From: Streptomyces sp. TRM68416
GTDB lineage: Bacteria > Actinomycetota > Actinomycetes > Streptomycetales > Streptomycetaceae
NCBI RefSeq assembly: GCF_014596915.1
Contig: NZ_JACVWU010000028.1
Location: forward strand, 47,500-111,499
DNA length: 64,000 nucleotides
Reading direction: 5' to 3'
Under the pieces are notes generated by a model. That model was not told where the DNA came from. It saw only the letters and a list, made by a program, of their open reading frames with translations, and ran no database searches. Positions 48,461 to 56,711 of this stretch are shown here, piece after piece (position 1 is the first letter of the stretch; every line of letters begins with the position of its first letter). The translations under genes and the position numbers were made by a program.

Positions 48461-50149
48461 ATGTCGCAGACCAACAGCCCGCTGCCCCGTCAGGTCGCCG
48501 ACGCCTATGTCGACGACCTCATCGCCCTCGACCCGATCATCGGCACGTATCTCGGCGTGAAGGAGAGTTCGAGCAAGCTGCCCGACACCTCGCCCGCGGG
48601 CCAGGAGGCGCTCGCGGAACTGGCCCGGACGACGCTGGCACGGCTCGACGAGGCCGAGCGCCGGCCGGGTGCGGACAGTGACATCGAGCGCCGGTGCGCG
48701 CGGCTGCTGCGCGAGCGGCTCACCGCCGAACTCGCCGTGCACGAGGCCGACGAGGCCCTGCGCTCGGTCGGCAACCTGCACACCGTCCCCCACCAGGTGC
48801 GTGAGGTCTTCACCATCACCCCGGCCGACACCGAGGAGGACTGGGCGGCGATCGCCGAGCGGCTGCGCGCGGTGCCGGCCGCGCTCGGCGGCTACCGCGA
48901 GTGCCTCACGCTCGGCCTGGAGCGCAAGCTGTACGCGGGCCCGCGCCCGACGGCGACCTTCCTGGAGCAGCTCACCGAGTGGGCCGACACCGGCGAGGGC
49001 CGGGGCTGGTTCGAGGACTTCGCGGCCGGTGGGCCCGAGACGCTGCGCACGGAACTGGACAAGGCCGCCCGCGAGGCGACCGCGGCCGTGGTCGAGCTGC
49101 GGGACTGGATGCGCGAGGTGTACGCGCCCGCCGTCGAGGACGCCCCGAACACGGTCGGCCGGGAGCGCTACGCCCGCTGGTCGCGCTACTTCAACGGTAC
49201 GGACCTGGATCTGGACGAGGCCTACGCGTACGGCTGGTCCGAGTACCACCGCCTGCTCGGCGAGATGAAGCAGGAGGCGGAGAAGATCCTGCCCGGCGCC
49301 GAGACGCCGTGGGTGGCGCTCAAGCACCTCGACGAGCACGGCCGGCACATCGAGGGCGTCGACGAGGTCCGCGAGTGGCTGCAGGGCGTGATGGACCGGG
49401 CGATCGAGGCGCTCGACGGCACGCACTTCGAACTCGCCCAGCGGGTAAGGAAGGTGGAGTCGTGCATCGCCCCGCCGGGCGGCGCCGCGGCCCCGTACTA
49501 CACGGCCCCGACCGAGGACTTCTCCCGCCCCGGCCGTACCTGGCTGCCCACGATGGGGCTGACCCGCTTCCCGGTCTACGACCTGGTCTCCACCTGGTAC
49601 CACGAGGGCGTGCCGGGCCATCACCTCCAGCTCGCGCAGTGGGCGCACGTGGCGGAGAACCTCTCCCGCTACCAGGCCACCGTCGGTCACGTCAGCGCCA
49701 ACTGCGAGGGCTGGGCGCTGTACGCGGAGCGGCTGATGGACGAACTCGGCTTTCTCACCGACGCGGAGGAGCGGCTCGGCTACCTCGACGCGCAGATGAT
49801 GCGGGCCGCCCGGGTCATCGTCGACATCGGCATGCACCTGGAGCTGGAGATCCCGGCGGACTCGCCGTTCCACCCGGGCGAGCGCTGGACGCCTGAGCTG
49901 GCCGAGGAGTTCTTCGGCGCGCACAGCAGCCGTCCGGCGGACTTCGTGGAGAGCGAGCTGACCCGCTATCTGACGATTCCGGGCCAGGCGATCGGCTACA
50001 AGCTCGGCGAACGTGCCTGGCTGCTGGGCCGGGAGAAGGCCCGCGAGCGGCACGGCGACGCCTTCGACCTCAAGGCCTGGCACATGGCCGCCCTCTCCCA
50101 GGGCTCGCTGGGCCTGGACGACCTGGTGGACGAACTCTCCGCCCTGTGA
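48461..50149 (+). CDS. DUF885 family protein
   Basis: 562 residues, all helical, with the metallopeptidase-like motif HEGVPGHHLQ (from about residue 381) and a later GWALYAERLMDELG. DUF885 is a conserved but uncharacterised family of probable M32-like peptidases. ATG 48461 is used; 48452 (MVRMSQ) is possible. No signal peptide is seen. It is convergent with the SDR gene, whose stop codon begins at the next base. Confidence 0.93.
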   Translation: MSQTNSPLPRQVADAYVDDLIALDPIIGTYLGVKESSSKLPDTSPAGQEALAELARTTLARLDEAERRPGADSDIERRCARLLRERLTAELAVHEADEALRSVGNLHTVPHQVREVFTITPADTEEDWAAIAERLRAVPAALGGYRECLTLGLERKLYAGPRPTATFLEQLTEWADTGEGRGWFEDFAAGGPETLRTELDKAAREATAAVVELRDWMREVYAPAVEDAPNTVGRERYARWSRYFNGTDLDLDEAYAYGWSEYHRLLGEMKQEAEKILPGAETPWVALKHLDEHGRHIEGVDEVREWLQGVMDRAIEALDGTHFELAQRVRKVESCIAPPGGAAAPYYTAPTEDFSRPGRTWLPTMGLTRFPVYDLVSTWYHEGVPGHHLQLAQWAHVAENLSRYQATVGHVSANCEGWALYAERLMDELGFLTDAEERLGYLDAQMMRAARVIVDIGMHLELEIPADSPFHPGERWTPELAEEFFGAHSSRPADFVESELTRYLTIPGQAIGYKLGERAWLLGREKARERHGDAFDLKAWHMAALSQGSLGLDDLVDELSAL

Positions 50150-50992
50150 TCAACGCCGGAAGCCGCCCTCGGAGTTGATGACCTCCCCGGTGATCCAGCC
50201 CGCCTCGTCCGTCGCCAGCCAGGCGACGAGGCGGGCCGGGTCGTCGGGCATGCCCCACCGGCCGGCGGGGAACATCGAGGCCACGGCGTCGTAGGCCTCG
50301 CCGGTCAGGTAATCGGTGTCCACAGGACCGGGGTTGACGGTGTTCACGGTGATCGCCCGCTCGGCGAGCGCCGCCGCAAGGGAGCGGGTGATCGAGGCGA
50401 GGGCGCCCTTCTGGAGGGCGTAGGCGATCTCCCCGGGCATGCCGCCCGCGATGTCCTGGCCGGACGTCATCATGACGACGCGTCCGCCCCGGGGCCGGTG
50501 CGGCAGCCTCGCGAAGGCCTGGACCAGCAGCAGCACCGAGCGGGTGTCGACCGCCCAGTGCGCGTCGAGCATCGCGGCGTCGATCTCGTCGAGGGTGCCG
50601 TCGGAGCCGCTGAGGGCGTGGTTGGCGATCAGGATGTCGAGCCGTCCGCCGAGTGCCTCCGCGGCCCCGGCGATCAGCTCGGCGGGCGCCACCGGGTCGG
50701 AGAGGTCGCCGGGTCCGGCGACGACTCGGGCATCGGGGTCGGCGAGGGCCTCGCGTACGGAGGCGACGACGTCCTCGGGCCGGTCCGCGCCCCAGGGCAT
50801 GGCGGCGTCGTGGGGTACGTGGTGGTGCAGGTAGACGCTCGCCCCGTAGGCGGCGAGCCGCCGGGCGACCGCGTGCCCGATGCCGCCGCGTCTGCTGGCG
50901 CCGGTGACGAGGGCGGTACGGCCGCGCAGGGGCAGGGGGTCGCGGCGCAGCTCTTCGGGGGTGGGGTGCGGGAGTCGGGGCATAGTGGTCAT
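50150..50992 (-). CDS. Short-chain dehydrogenase/reductase
   Basis: 280 residues with a Rossmann nucleotide site TGASRRGGIG (30-39), the NHALSG strand, and a YALQK catalytic Tyr-Lys pair preceded by a serine in MMTSGQDIAGG. It resembles 3-oxoacyl-ACP reductase-like SDRs but lacks pathway context. ATG 50992 is used; 50983 and 51019 are alternatives. It converges with the DUF885 gene. Confidence 0.9.
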   Translation of the reverse strand: MTTMPRLPHPTPEELRRDPLPLRGRTALVTGASRRGGIGHAVARRLAAYGASVYLHHHVPHDAAMPWGADRPEDVVASVREALADPDARVVAGPGDLSDPVAPAELIAGAAEALGGRLDILIANHALSGSDGTLDEIDAAMLDAHWAVDTRSVLLLVQAFARLPHRPRGGRVVMMTSGQDIAGGMPGEIAYALQKGALASITRSLAAALAERAITVNTVNPGPVDTDYLTGEAYDAVASMFPAGRWGMPDDPARLVAWLATDEAGWITGEVINSEGGFRR

Positions 50993-51060
50993 TTTCGGCG
51001 GGGTGCGCGTGGGGCGCACGCGAATATCGACGCCGTATCAGGGGGCCGGTCAGCGCCCTG

Positions 51061-51573
51061 TCACGAGGCCAGTCGCCGGAGTTGGACCAGTCCCAGCCAG
51101 GTCTCCGGCTCGGGCCGGGCCTGGGCCGCGCGTACCGCGTAGCGGCCCGGTTCCAGGGGCACCCGCTGATGGTCGGTGCGTTCCGACGCGGGGCCCGGCC
51201 AGGCGGAGTCGAAGAGCAGGACGGGGCCGCGTACGTTCCAGTGGACCTCGTCCTCCCAGTCCGCCGCGGCGAGCGCCGCCGGAACGCTCGCCAGCAGCGC
51301 GTCCTCGGAGTCGGCGGCACACCAGCGCACGAAGGTGCCGTGCTCGGGCAGATAGGCGGTGGAGGCGGGTTCGTCGCCGAGGACCAGGGCGGTGGCGTCC
51401 CCGACGGGGAGCAGGCCCACGGATGCGTCGACCTCGCAGGCCCGGTCGTAGTCGGAGACGGTCTCGTCGCCGTCGGCGCCCGCCCAGAACGGCAACACCG
51501 CCTCCGGCACCGCTATGAGAGGCCCGCCGCCCGACTCCACCCACCGCACTGCCGCGCCCGTGAATCGCACCAT
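51061..51573 (-). CDS. Imm21-like immunity protein, orphan
   Basis: 170 residues. VRWVESGGGPLIAVPEAVLPFW, seen as WVESGGGPLIAVP and LPFWAGA, the SDYDRACEVD segment, LVLGDEPASTAYLPEH and FVRWCAADSE match the Imm21 immunity family as I recall it. Such proteins neutralise secreted polymorphic toxins, but no toxin gene is adjacent. It may protect from neighbours' toxins. ATG 51573 is preferred over 51639. Confidence 0.8.
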   Translation of the reverse strand: MVRFTGAAVRWVESGGGPLIAVPEAVLPFWAGADGDETVSDYDRACEVDASVGLLPVGDATALVLGDEPASTAYLPEHGTFVRWCAADSEDALLASVPAALAAADWEDEVHWNVRGPVLLFDSAWPGPASERTDHQRVPLEPGRYAVRAAQARPEPETWLGLVQLRRLAS

Positions 51574-51650
51574 GGCGCAGAACCTACACGCACCGGCGGC
51601 AGACAAATTCGCTGTACCGGGCACCTTCCCGTGCGCCACCCTCGGCTCTC

Positions 51651-52451
51651 ATGACCAACCGGACCCTCTTCCTCTCCCCGCGCGTCACGGCGACCGGCCA
51701 CGCCCTGGCGGACACGGCGCGGCGACGCAGCCTGCACGTCGAGACACTGCGCGACTGGCGCGTGCCCGACTCCCGGCGCGGCCGCGCCGGCGCCTCGCTG
51801 TACGCGGGGCCGCTGTTCGCGGACGCCGTCGCCGGGGAGCTGGGCCTCGGGCTGCTGGAGGCGCCCCAGGACTGGCTGGCCCGGCTGCCGCGTGAACTCA
51901 CCGGCAGGGAGGTGGAGTTCACCACGCTGGCCGCGGCCCGGCAACTGCGGCGTCCGGCGTTCGTGAAACCGCCGAACGACAAGAGCTTCCCGGCCCGCGT
52001 GTATCCGGACGGCAGCCGGCTGCCCGGTCCGGACGCAGTGGACGACGACACGGCCGTCCTGGTGAGCGACATCGTGGCGTTCGCCGCGGAGTTCCGGCTG
52101 TTCCTCCTCGACGGCGAGGTCCGCACCGGCAGCCGGTACGCCACGGGCGGCGACCTCGACGTGGCCCCGCTGGAGCAGGACCCGCGCCGCGCCGAGGTGC
52201 TGGACTTCGCTGCCCGGCTGGCCGGCACGGGTCTGCCGAGCGCGGTCGTGGTGGACGTCGGCCTGCTCGCCGGGGCCGACTCGGGCTGGGCGGTCATCGA
52301 GGCCAACGCGGCCTGGGGAAGCGGGCATTACGCCTGCGACCCGGACGCGGCGCTCGACGTGGTCCTCCGCGCGGCGCGTCCCGCGGCCGAGTTCACCGCC
52401 GCGGAGCGCGGGTTCCTGCGCCCGGTGCCGACGGTGGTGCGCGCCCCATAG
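51651..52451 (+). CDS. ATP-grasp domain protein (DUF4343-like)
   Basis: 266 residues. RRPAFVKPPNDKSFPARVY, VSDIVAFAAEFRLFLLDGEV and VIEANAAWGSGHYA form an ATP-grasp fold, with the metal-ligand Glu and Asn in the last. The family includes peptide ligases and R2K-type RNA-linked proteins; the substrate here is unknown. It lies between the Imm21-like and rhodanese genes, convergent with the latter. Confidence 0.88.
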   Translation: MTNRTLFLSPRVTATGHALADTARRRSLHVETLRDWRVPDSRRGRAGASLYAGPLFADAVAGELGLGLLEAPQDWLARLPRELTGREVEFTTLAAARQLRRPAFVKPPNDKSFPARVYPDGSRLPGPDAVDDDTAVLVSDIVAFAAEFRLFLLDGEVRTGSRYATGGDLDVAPLEQDPRRAEVLDFAARLAGTGLPSAVVVDVGLLAGADSGWAVIEANAAWGSGHYACDPDAALDVVLRAARPAAEFTAAERGFLRPVPTVVRAP

Positions 52452-52453
52452 GC

Positions 52454-52936
52454 TCAGCAGCCGCAGTCCTCCGCGTCCACCGGCGCCGTCAGGGGGTCCG
52501 CCGCGCGCCGCGCGGGCCCCTCCCAGGTCTCGAACTCGAAGCCCTCGCGCGCCCAGTACTCGAAGCCGCCGAGCATCTCCTTGACCTGGTAGCCCAGTTC
52601 GGCGAGGGCGAGGGCCGCGCGGGTGGCGCCGTTGCAGCCGGGGCCCCAGCAGTACGTCACCACGGGCACGGACTTGTCGAGGAGCCGCTCGGCCTGCTCG
52701 GGGATGAGCGCGGTGGGCAGGTGGACGGCGCCGGGGATGCGGCCCTGGTCCCAGGACGCGGTGGAGCGGGAGTCGACGACCACGAACCCGGGGTCGCCGT
52801 CGGCGGCGAGCGCGGTGGCGACGTCGGACACGTCGGCGTGGAAGGCGAGGCTCGCGCGGAAGTAGGCGGCGGCCGCGGCGGGGTCCGCCGGGGCCACGCG
52901 CAGGACGGGGTTGACGGTGGTGGCTGTGCTGCTCAT
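52454..52936 (-). CDS. Rhodanese-like protein
   Basis: 160 residues with a rhodanese domain: VVVDSRSTASWDQGRIPGAVHL and an active-site loop TYCWGPGCNGATRAA that contains Cys in place of the usual CRxGxR arrangement. The C-terminus ends DAEDCGC. It may carry persulfide sulfur. It is divergent from an Lrp regulator, 123 bp apart, which probably controls it. Confidence 0.9.
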   Translation of the reverse strand: MSSTATTVNPVLRVAPADPAAAAAYFRASLAFHADVSDVATALAADGDPGFVVVDSRSTASWDQGRIPGAVHLPTALIPEQAERLLDKSVPVVTYCWGPGCNGATRAALALAELGYQVKEMLGGFEYWAREGFEFETWEGPARRAADPLTAPVDAEDCGC

Positions 52937-53006
52937 GGTCCGGCCTCTCTGTGGTGGCTCCTTCTGGCCAGAATCTACGGTGCGAAGATCATCCCCATGA
53001 AGGGGC

Positions 53007-53040
53007 AATCCCCGGCCCTGCTCTTGATCGGCCGGGGATT
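53007..53040. promoter_or_regulatory. Perfect 11-bp inverted repeat ahead of the Lrp gene
   Basis: AATCCCCGGCC (53007-53017) and GGCCGGGGATT (53030-53040) are perfect arms around a 12-base loop, ending 19 bp before the Lrp ATG. It may be the Lrp operator or a 5' leader hairpin affecting translation. Confidence 0.6.
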
Positions 53041-53059
53041 TCCCTGCTATCTCTCCTCC

Positions 53060-53506
53060 ATGACCACGTTTTCCCCGGACGCCACCGACTGGCGCATTCT
53101 TGAGGTCCTCCAGCGGGAGGGCCGGGCCAGTTTCGCCGACCTGGCACGTGCCGTCTCCATGTCCCCGAGCGCGGTCACCGAGCGGGTGCGGCGGCTGGAG
53201 GAGGCGGGCGTCATCCAGGGGTACGCCGCCGTGGTGGACCCGGAGCGGCTGGGGCTGCCGATCCTGGCGTTCGTGCGGCTGCGCTATCCGAACGGCAACT
53301 ACAAGCCGTTCCACGACCTGGTCGCCGTGACGCCGGAGATCCTGGAGGCGCACCACGTCACGGGCGACGACTGCTTCGTCATCAAGGTCGCCGCGCGCTC
53401 GATGCGGCATCTGGAGGAGGTGTCCGGCAAGATCGGCTCCCTCGGCGCGGTCACCACCAGCGTCGTCTACTCCTCGCCGCTGCCCCGGCGCCCCCTCGGT
53501 CAGTGA
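53060..53506 (+). CDS. Lrp/AsnC family regulator
   Basis: 148 residues: an AsnC HTH (RILEVLQREGRASFADLARA, then VSMSPSAVTERVRRLEEAGV) and a RAM domain with VTGDDCFVIKVAARSM. It is divergent from the rhodanese gene and overlaps the end of sbcC by 7 bp. The likely target is the rhodanese. Confidence 0.93.
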   Translation: MTTFSPDATDWRILEVLQREGRASFADLARAVSMSPSAVTERVRRLEEAGVIQGYAAVVDPERLGLPILAFVRLRYPNGNYKPFHDLVAVTPEILEAHHVTGDDCFVIKVAARSMRHLEEVSGKIGSLGAVTTSVVYSSPLPRRPLGQ

Positions 53507-56490
53507 CCCCGCTGTCGCAGCGTCGACCCCGATCTCCCCTTCACGACCTCCAGTTGGGCGTGGATCCGCCGCCGTAGATCCGCGACGTGGCTGACGATGC
53601 CGACGCTGCGGTCGCGTTCGCGCAGGGAGTCGAGCACGTCGAGGACCTCGTCGAGGGTCTGGTCGTCGAGGCTGCCGAAGCCCTCGTCGATGAAGAGCGT
53701 GTCGAGCCGGACCCCGCCCGCCTCGTCCGTGACGACGTCGGCGAGGCCGAGGGCCAGGGCCAGGGAGGCGAAGAAGGTCTCGCCGCCCGAGAGCGTGGCG
53801 GTGTCGCGCTCGCGTCCGGTCCAGGCGTCGACGACGTGCAGCCCGAGGCCGCTGCGCCCGCGTCCGGAACGGTCGTCGGAGTGGACGAGCGTGTAACGGC
53901 CGGAGGACATGCGCTGCAGCCGTACGGTCGCGGCGGCGGCGACCTGTTCCAGGCGGGCGGCGAGGACGTAGGCCTCCAGGCGCATCTTGCGTTCGTTGTC
54001 AGCCGAGGTGCCCGCGGCGAGGGCGGCGATGCGGGCCACGCGGTCGTACTCGGCGCGCAGCGGGGCCAGCCGGGTCAGGCCCGCGGCCGAGCGGGCGGAG
54101 AGCCGGTCGAGTTCGGCGCAGCGGCGGGCGGCGGCGTCGCGCGCGGAGGCCGCCTCGCGCAGTCGGCGCCCGGCGGCCGCGGCAGCCTCCTCCGCGGCGG
54201 CCGGGTCGGCGTCCGGCCGCCGGGCGGCGGCCGCGGTGTCGGCCTCGGCGAGGACCGCGCGTACGGCGGCCTCCTCGGACTGCCAGGCGTCCAGGCGCCG
54301 TTGGAGATCGCGGTGGGCCGCGTCGTCGAGCAGGGCGGCGGCCGCGGCCTGCGGGGTGTCGAAGCCCGCGCGGAACGCGGCGTCGGCGAGCCGTGCGTCG
54401 GCGTCCTTGAGCCGCTCGGCGCTGTCCTCGGCCGCGCGGGCGGCGTCGGCCGCGTCGGTGAGGAGGGCGACCTGCCGCTCCAACTGGGCGGCGCGTGCGG
54501 CCACGCTGTCCAGCGTGCCGCGGGCCTGCGTCAACTCCTCTTCCAGGGCGGCTCGTTCACGGTCCAGCCGGTCGCGGTGGCCGACGCGGGCCGCGGCTCT
54601 GATCTCCGCCTGCTGCCGCGCGGCAACGCGCCGTTCGTGCTCCTGCTCGGCGCGGCGCAGCTCCTCGTGCGCGGAATGCAGTGCGGAGGCGTCCCGGCGG
54701 GCCTCGGCGTAGAGCCGCTCCAACTCCTCGACGGCCTCGGCCAGTTGCCCGGTCGGGGAGTCGCCCGCCTCGGCGGTGGCGGCGGCCAGCGCCTCGCGGG
54801 CGACGCCGAGCCGCCGTTCCTGGTCGGCCTGGCGTGCTTCGGCCTCCTGGTAGGCGGCGAGGGCCTGTTCCTCGGCCTCGCGGTCGACGTGTCCGGCGTC
54901 CTTGCGGGCGGGCGCGGGATGCTCGGTGGCGCCGCAGACGGCACAGGGTTCGCCGTCGGCCAGCTGTGCGGCGAGTTCGGCGGCGATGCCGTTCAGTCGC
55001 TGCTCCTTCACCTCCAGCCAGTGCGCCTTCGCCGTCAGCGTCTCCTCCTGCGCGCGGCGGGCCCGCTCGGCGGCGCCGTCCGTGTCACCGGCGAGCCGGT
55101 CGCGCGTCCGGGCCGCCGCCAGCCGCTGCCGCGCGGGCTCCCGCTGTACGGCGAGCTGCTCGGCGCGGGTCGCGGCCTCCTGGGCGGAGTCGATCCGGTC
55201 CTGCAGGCCGGCGCGGGTGGCCTCCCATCCGGCGAGCCAGGCCTCCGCCTCCGCCAGGACGTCCTCGTCGGCGCGCTCCTGACGGTCCAGGTCGGCACGC
55301 TCCTGGACGAGTTCGGTCAGCCGCTGCTCGGCACGCCGGGCCGACTCCAGGCCGCCCAGCTCCTCGGCGGCCCGGCGTGCGGCGGCGGCGAGCCCGGCCG
55401 CACCGGCGTCGGCGAAGGCGTCCGGCAGCAGGGCACGCGCGCGTGCCTGCGCGGCGGCCGCCCTCCGGTGCTCGGCGTCGGCCGCCTCCCGCAGTTCCAG
55501 GGCGGGCGCCACCGCCTCCGCCTTGCGGGCCCGCTCCATGCGCGCCTGCGCCTCGCGGTGGCCGTCGGCCCGCTCCTGGAGCAGCCGCGCCCGCTCCCGC
55601 GCCTCGGCGAACCTGCGCTGCAGCCGGGCGGTCTCGCGTACGTCGGCCAGCGCGCGGTCGGCGGCGGCCTGCGCGGACTCGGCCGCGGCGAGCCGGCAGC
55701 CGGCGACGTCGAGTTGTTCGCGGGCGGTGCTGCGGGCGACGGCGGCGGCGGTCAGGACGGCCTCGGCGAGCCCCGGTTCGCCCGGGGTCAGCTCGGGCAG
55801 CTCCATGGCGTCGCCCGCCGCCTGCTGCATGCGGTGGGCGTCGGCCAGCAGCGCGGCATCGCCCTCACGGACCTGTGCCTCGGCGGCGCGCCGGCGTTCG
55901 GCCAGGCGCTTCTCCACCTCGGCGAAGCGGTGGGTGTCGAAGAGGCGGCCGAGCAGCCGGCCCCGGGCCTCGGCGTCGGCGCGCAGGAAGCGCGCGAAGT
56001 CGCCCTGGGGCAGCAGCACGACCTGGCAGAACTGCTCGCGGCTCATGCCGAGCAGCTGGGTGATCTCCTCGCCGATCTCCTGGTGCGACCGGCTCAGGTC
56101 CTTCCAGACGCCGGTGACCGCGTCGTGCTCGCGCAGCCAGCTCTGGGCCTTGTCCACCGTGGTGCCCGAGCCGCGCTTCTTGGGGCGCTCCCAGGGCGGC
56201 TGCCGGGTGATCTCCAACCGGCGCCCCGCGACGGTCAGTTCGAGCGTGACGGACGTGCGCGTCGTCGCCGCCGCGTGGTCGCTGCGCAGGGACAGCCCCT
56301 GGCCGCTCTGCCGGGCGCCGGGCACCGAGCCGTACAGCGCGTAGCAGACGGCGTCCAGCACGGAGGTCTTTCCGGCGCCGGTGGGACCATGCAGCAGGAA
56401 GAGCCCGGCCGCCGAGAGGTCGTCGAAGTCGACACTCTGGGAGCCCCCGAAGGGGCCGAAGGCCGTGATGTCCAGGCGGTGCAGTCTCAC
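53500..56490 (-). CDS. sbcC: Exonuclease subunit SbcC
   Basis: 996 residues: an SMC-like ATPase with Walker A GPTGAGKT near the start and the C-terminal signature LSGGETFFASLALALGLADV and FIDEGFGSLDDQTL. Between are two long coiled coils rich in Ala, Arg and Glu, with a zinc hook CAVC (Cys516, Cys519) at the turn. With SbcD it cuts hairpin and protein-blocked DNA ends. The start GTG 56490 has GGAGG eight bases upstream. It is the last gene of an sbcD-ORF-sbcC cluster. Confidence 0.97.
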   Translation of the reverse strand: MRLHRLDITAFGPFGGSQSVDFDDLSAAGLFLLHGPTGAGKTSVLDAVCYALYGSVPGARQSGQGLSLRSDHAAATTRTSVTLELTVAGRRLEITRQPPWERPKKRGSGTTVDKAQSWLREHDAVTGVWKDLSRSHQEIGEEITQLLGMSREQFCQVVLLPQGDFARFLRADAEARGRLLGRLFDTHRFAEVEKRLAERRRAAEAQVREGDAALLADAHRMQQAAGDAMELPELTPGEPGLAEAVLTAAAVARSTAREQLDVAGCRLAAAESAQAAADRALADVRETARLQRRFAEARERARLLQERADGHREAQARMERARKAEAVAPALELREAADAEHRRAAAAQARARALLPDAFADAGAAGLAAAARRAAEELGGLESARRAEQRLTELVQERADLDRQERADEDVLAEAEAWLAGWEATRAGLQDRIDSAQEAATRAEQLAVQREPARQRLAAARTRDRLAGDTDGAAERARRAQEETLTAKAHWLEVKEQRLNGIAAELAAQLADGEPCAVCGATEHPAPARKDAGHVDREAEEQALAAYQEAEARQADQERRLGVAREALAAATAEAGDSPTGQLAEAVEELERLYAEARRDASALHSAHEELRRAEQEHERRVAARQQAEIRAAARVGHRDRLDRERAALEEELTQARGTLDSVAARAAQLERQVALLTDAADAARAAEDSAERLKDADARLADAAFRAGFDTPQAAAAALLDDAAHRDLQRRLDAWQSEEAAVRAVLAEADTAAAARRPDADPAAAEEAAAAAGRRLREAASARDAAARRCAELDRLSARSAAGLTRLAPLRAEYDRVARIAALAAGTSADNERKMRLEAYVLAARLEQVAAAATVRLQRMSSGRYTLVHSDDRSGRGRSGLGLHVVDAWTGRERDTATLSGGETFFASLALALGLADVVTDEAGGVRLDTLFIDEGFGSLDDQTLDEVLDVLDSLRERDRSVGIVSHVADLRRRIHAQLEVVKGRSGSTLRQRGH

Positions 56491-56711
56491 GGGGCGACCT
56501 CCGGTACGAGGGCACCGGGAGCGGCGCCGCCGGGACGACGGGGCTCCGTCGGACGGCCGCTTCGGCTCGGCCCCGCCAGAAAGCCATTGCCGCCCGGCCC
56601 CGCCAGACGACCGTTGCGGCCCGGCCCCGCCGGAAAGCCATTGCGGCCCGCCTCCGCCGGACAGCCGCTTCGGCCCAGCCCCGTCGGAGCACCGCAGCGG
56701 GGCGGCTTCAC
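56487..56711 (-). CDS. Possible small nonapeptide-repeat ORF between sbcD and sbcC
   Basis: A 74-codon frame (GTG 56711 to TGA 56489-56487). Its start overlaps the sbcD stop as GTGA, and its stop overlaps the sbcC GTG as GTGA. The 27-bp DNA repeat inside it gives in-frame nonapeptides: GLGRSGCPA, EAGRNGFPA, GPGRNGRLA, GPGGNGFLA, GPSRSGRPT. Tight joints at both ends suggest translational coupling. But the repeat is also open in other frames, so a real protein is not proven. No known family. Confidence 0.45.
   Translation of the reverse strand: MKPPRCGAPTGLGRSGCPAEAGRNGFPAGPGRNGRLAGPGGNGFLAGPSRSGRPTEPRRPGGAAPGALVPEVAP
56542..56703. repeat. 27-bp tandem repeat between sbcD and sbcC
   Basis: Six copies at 56542, 56569, 56596, 56623, 56650 and 56677, exactly 27 bp apart, with the consensus opening GGCCCCGCC and a middle AAGCCATTGC. 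Because 27 is a multiple of three the reading frame is preserved. Confidence 0.9.
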
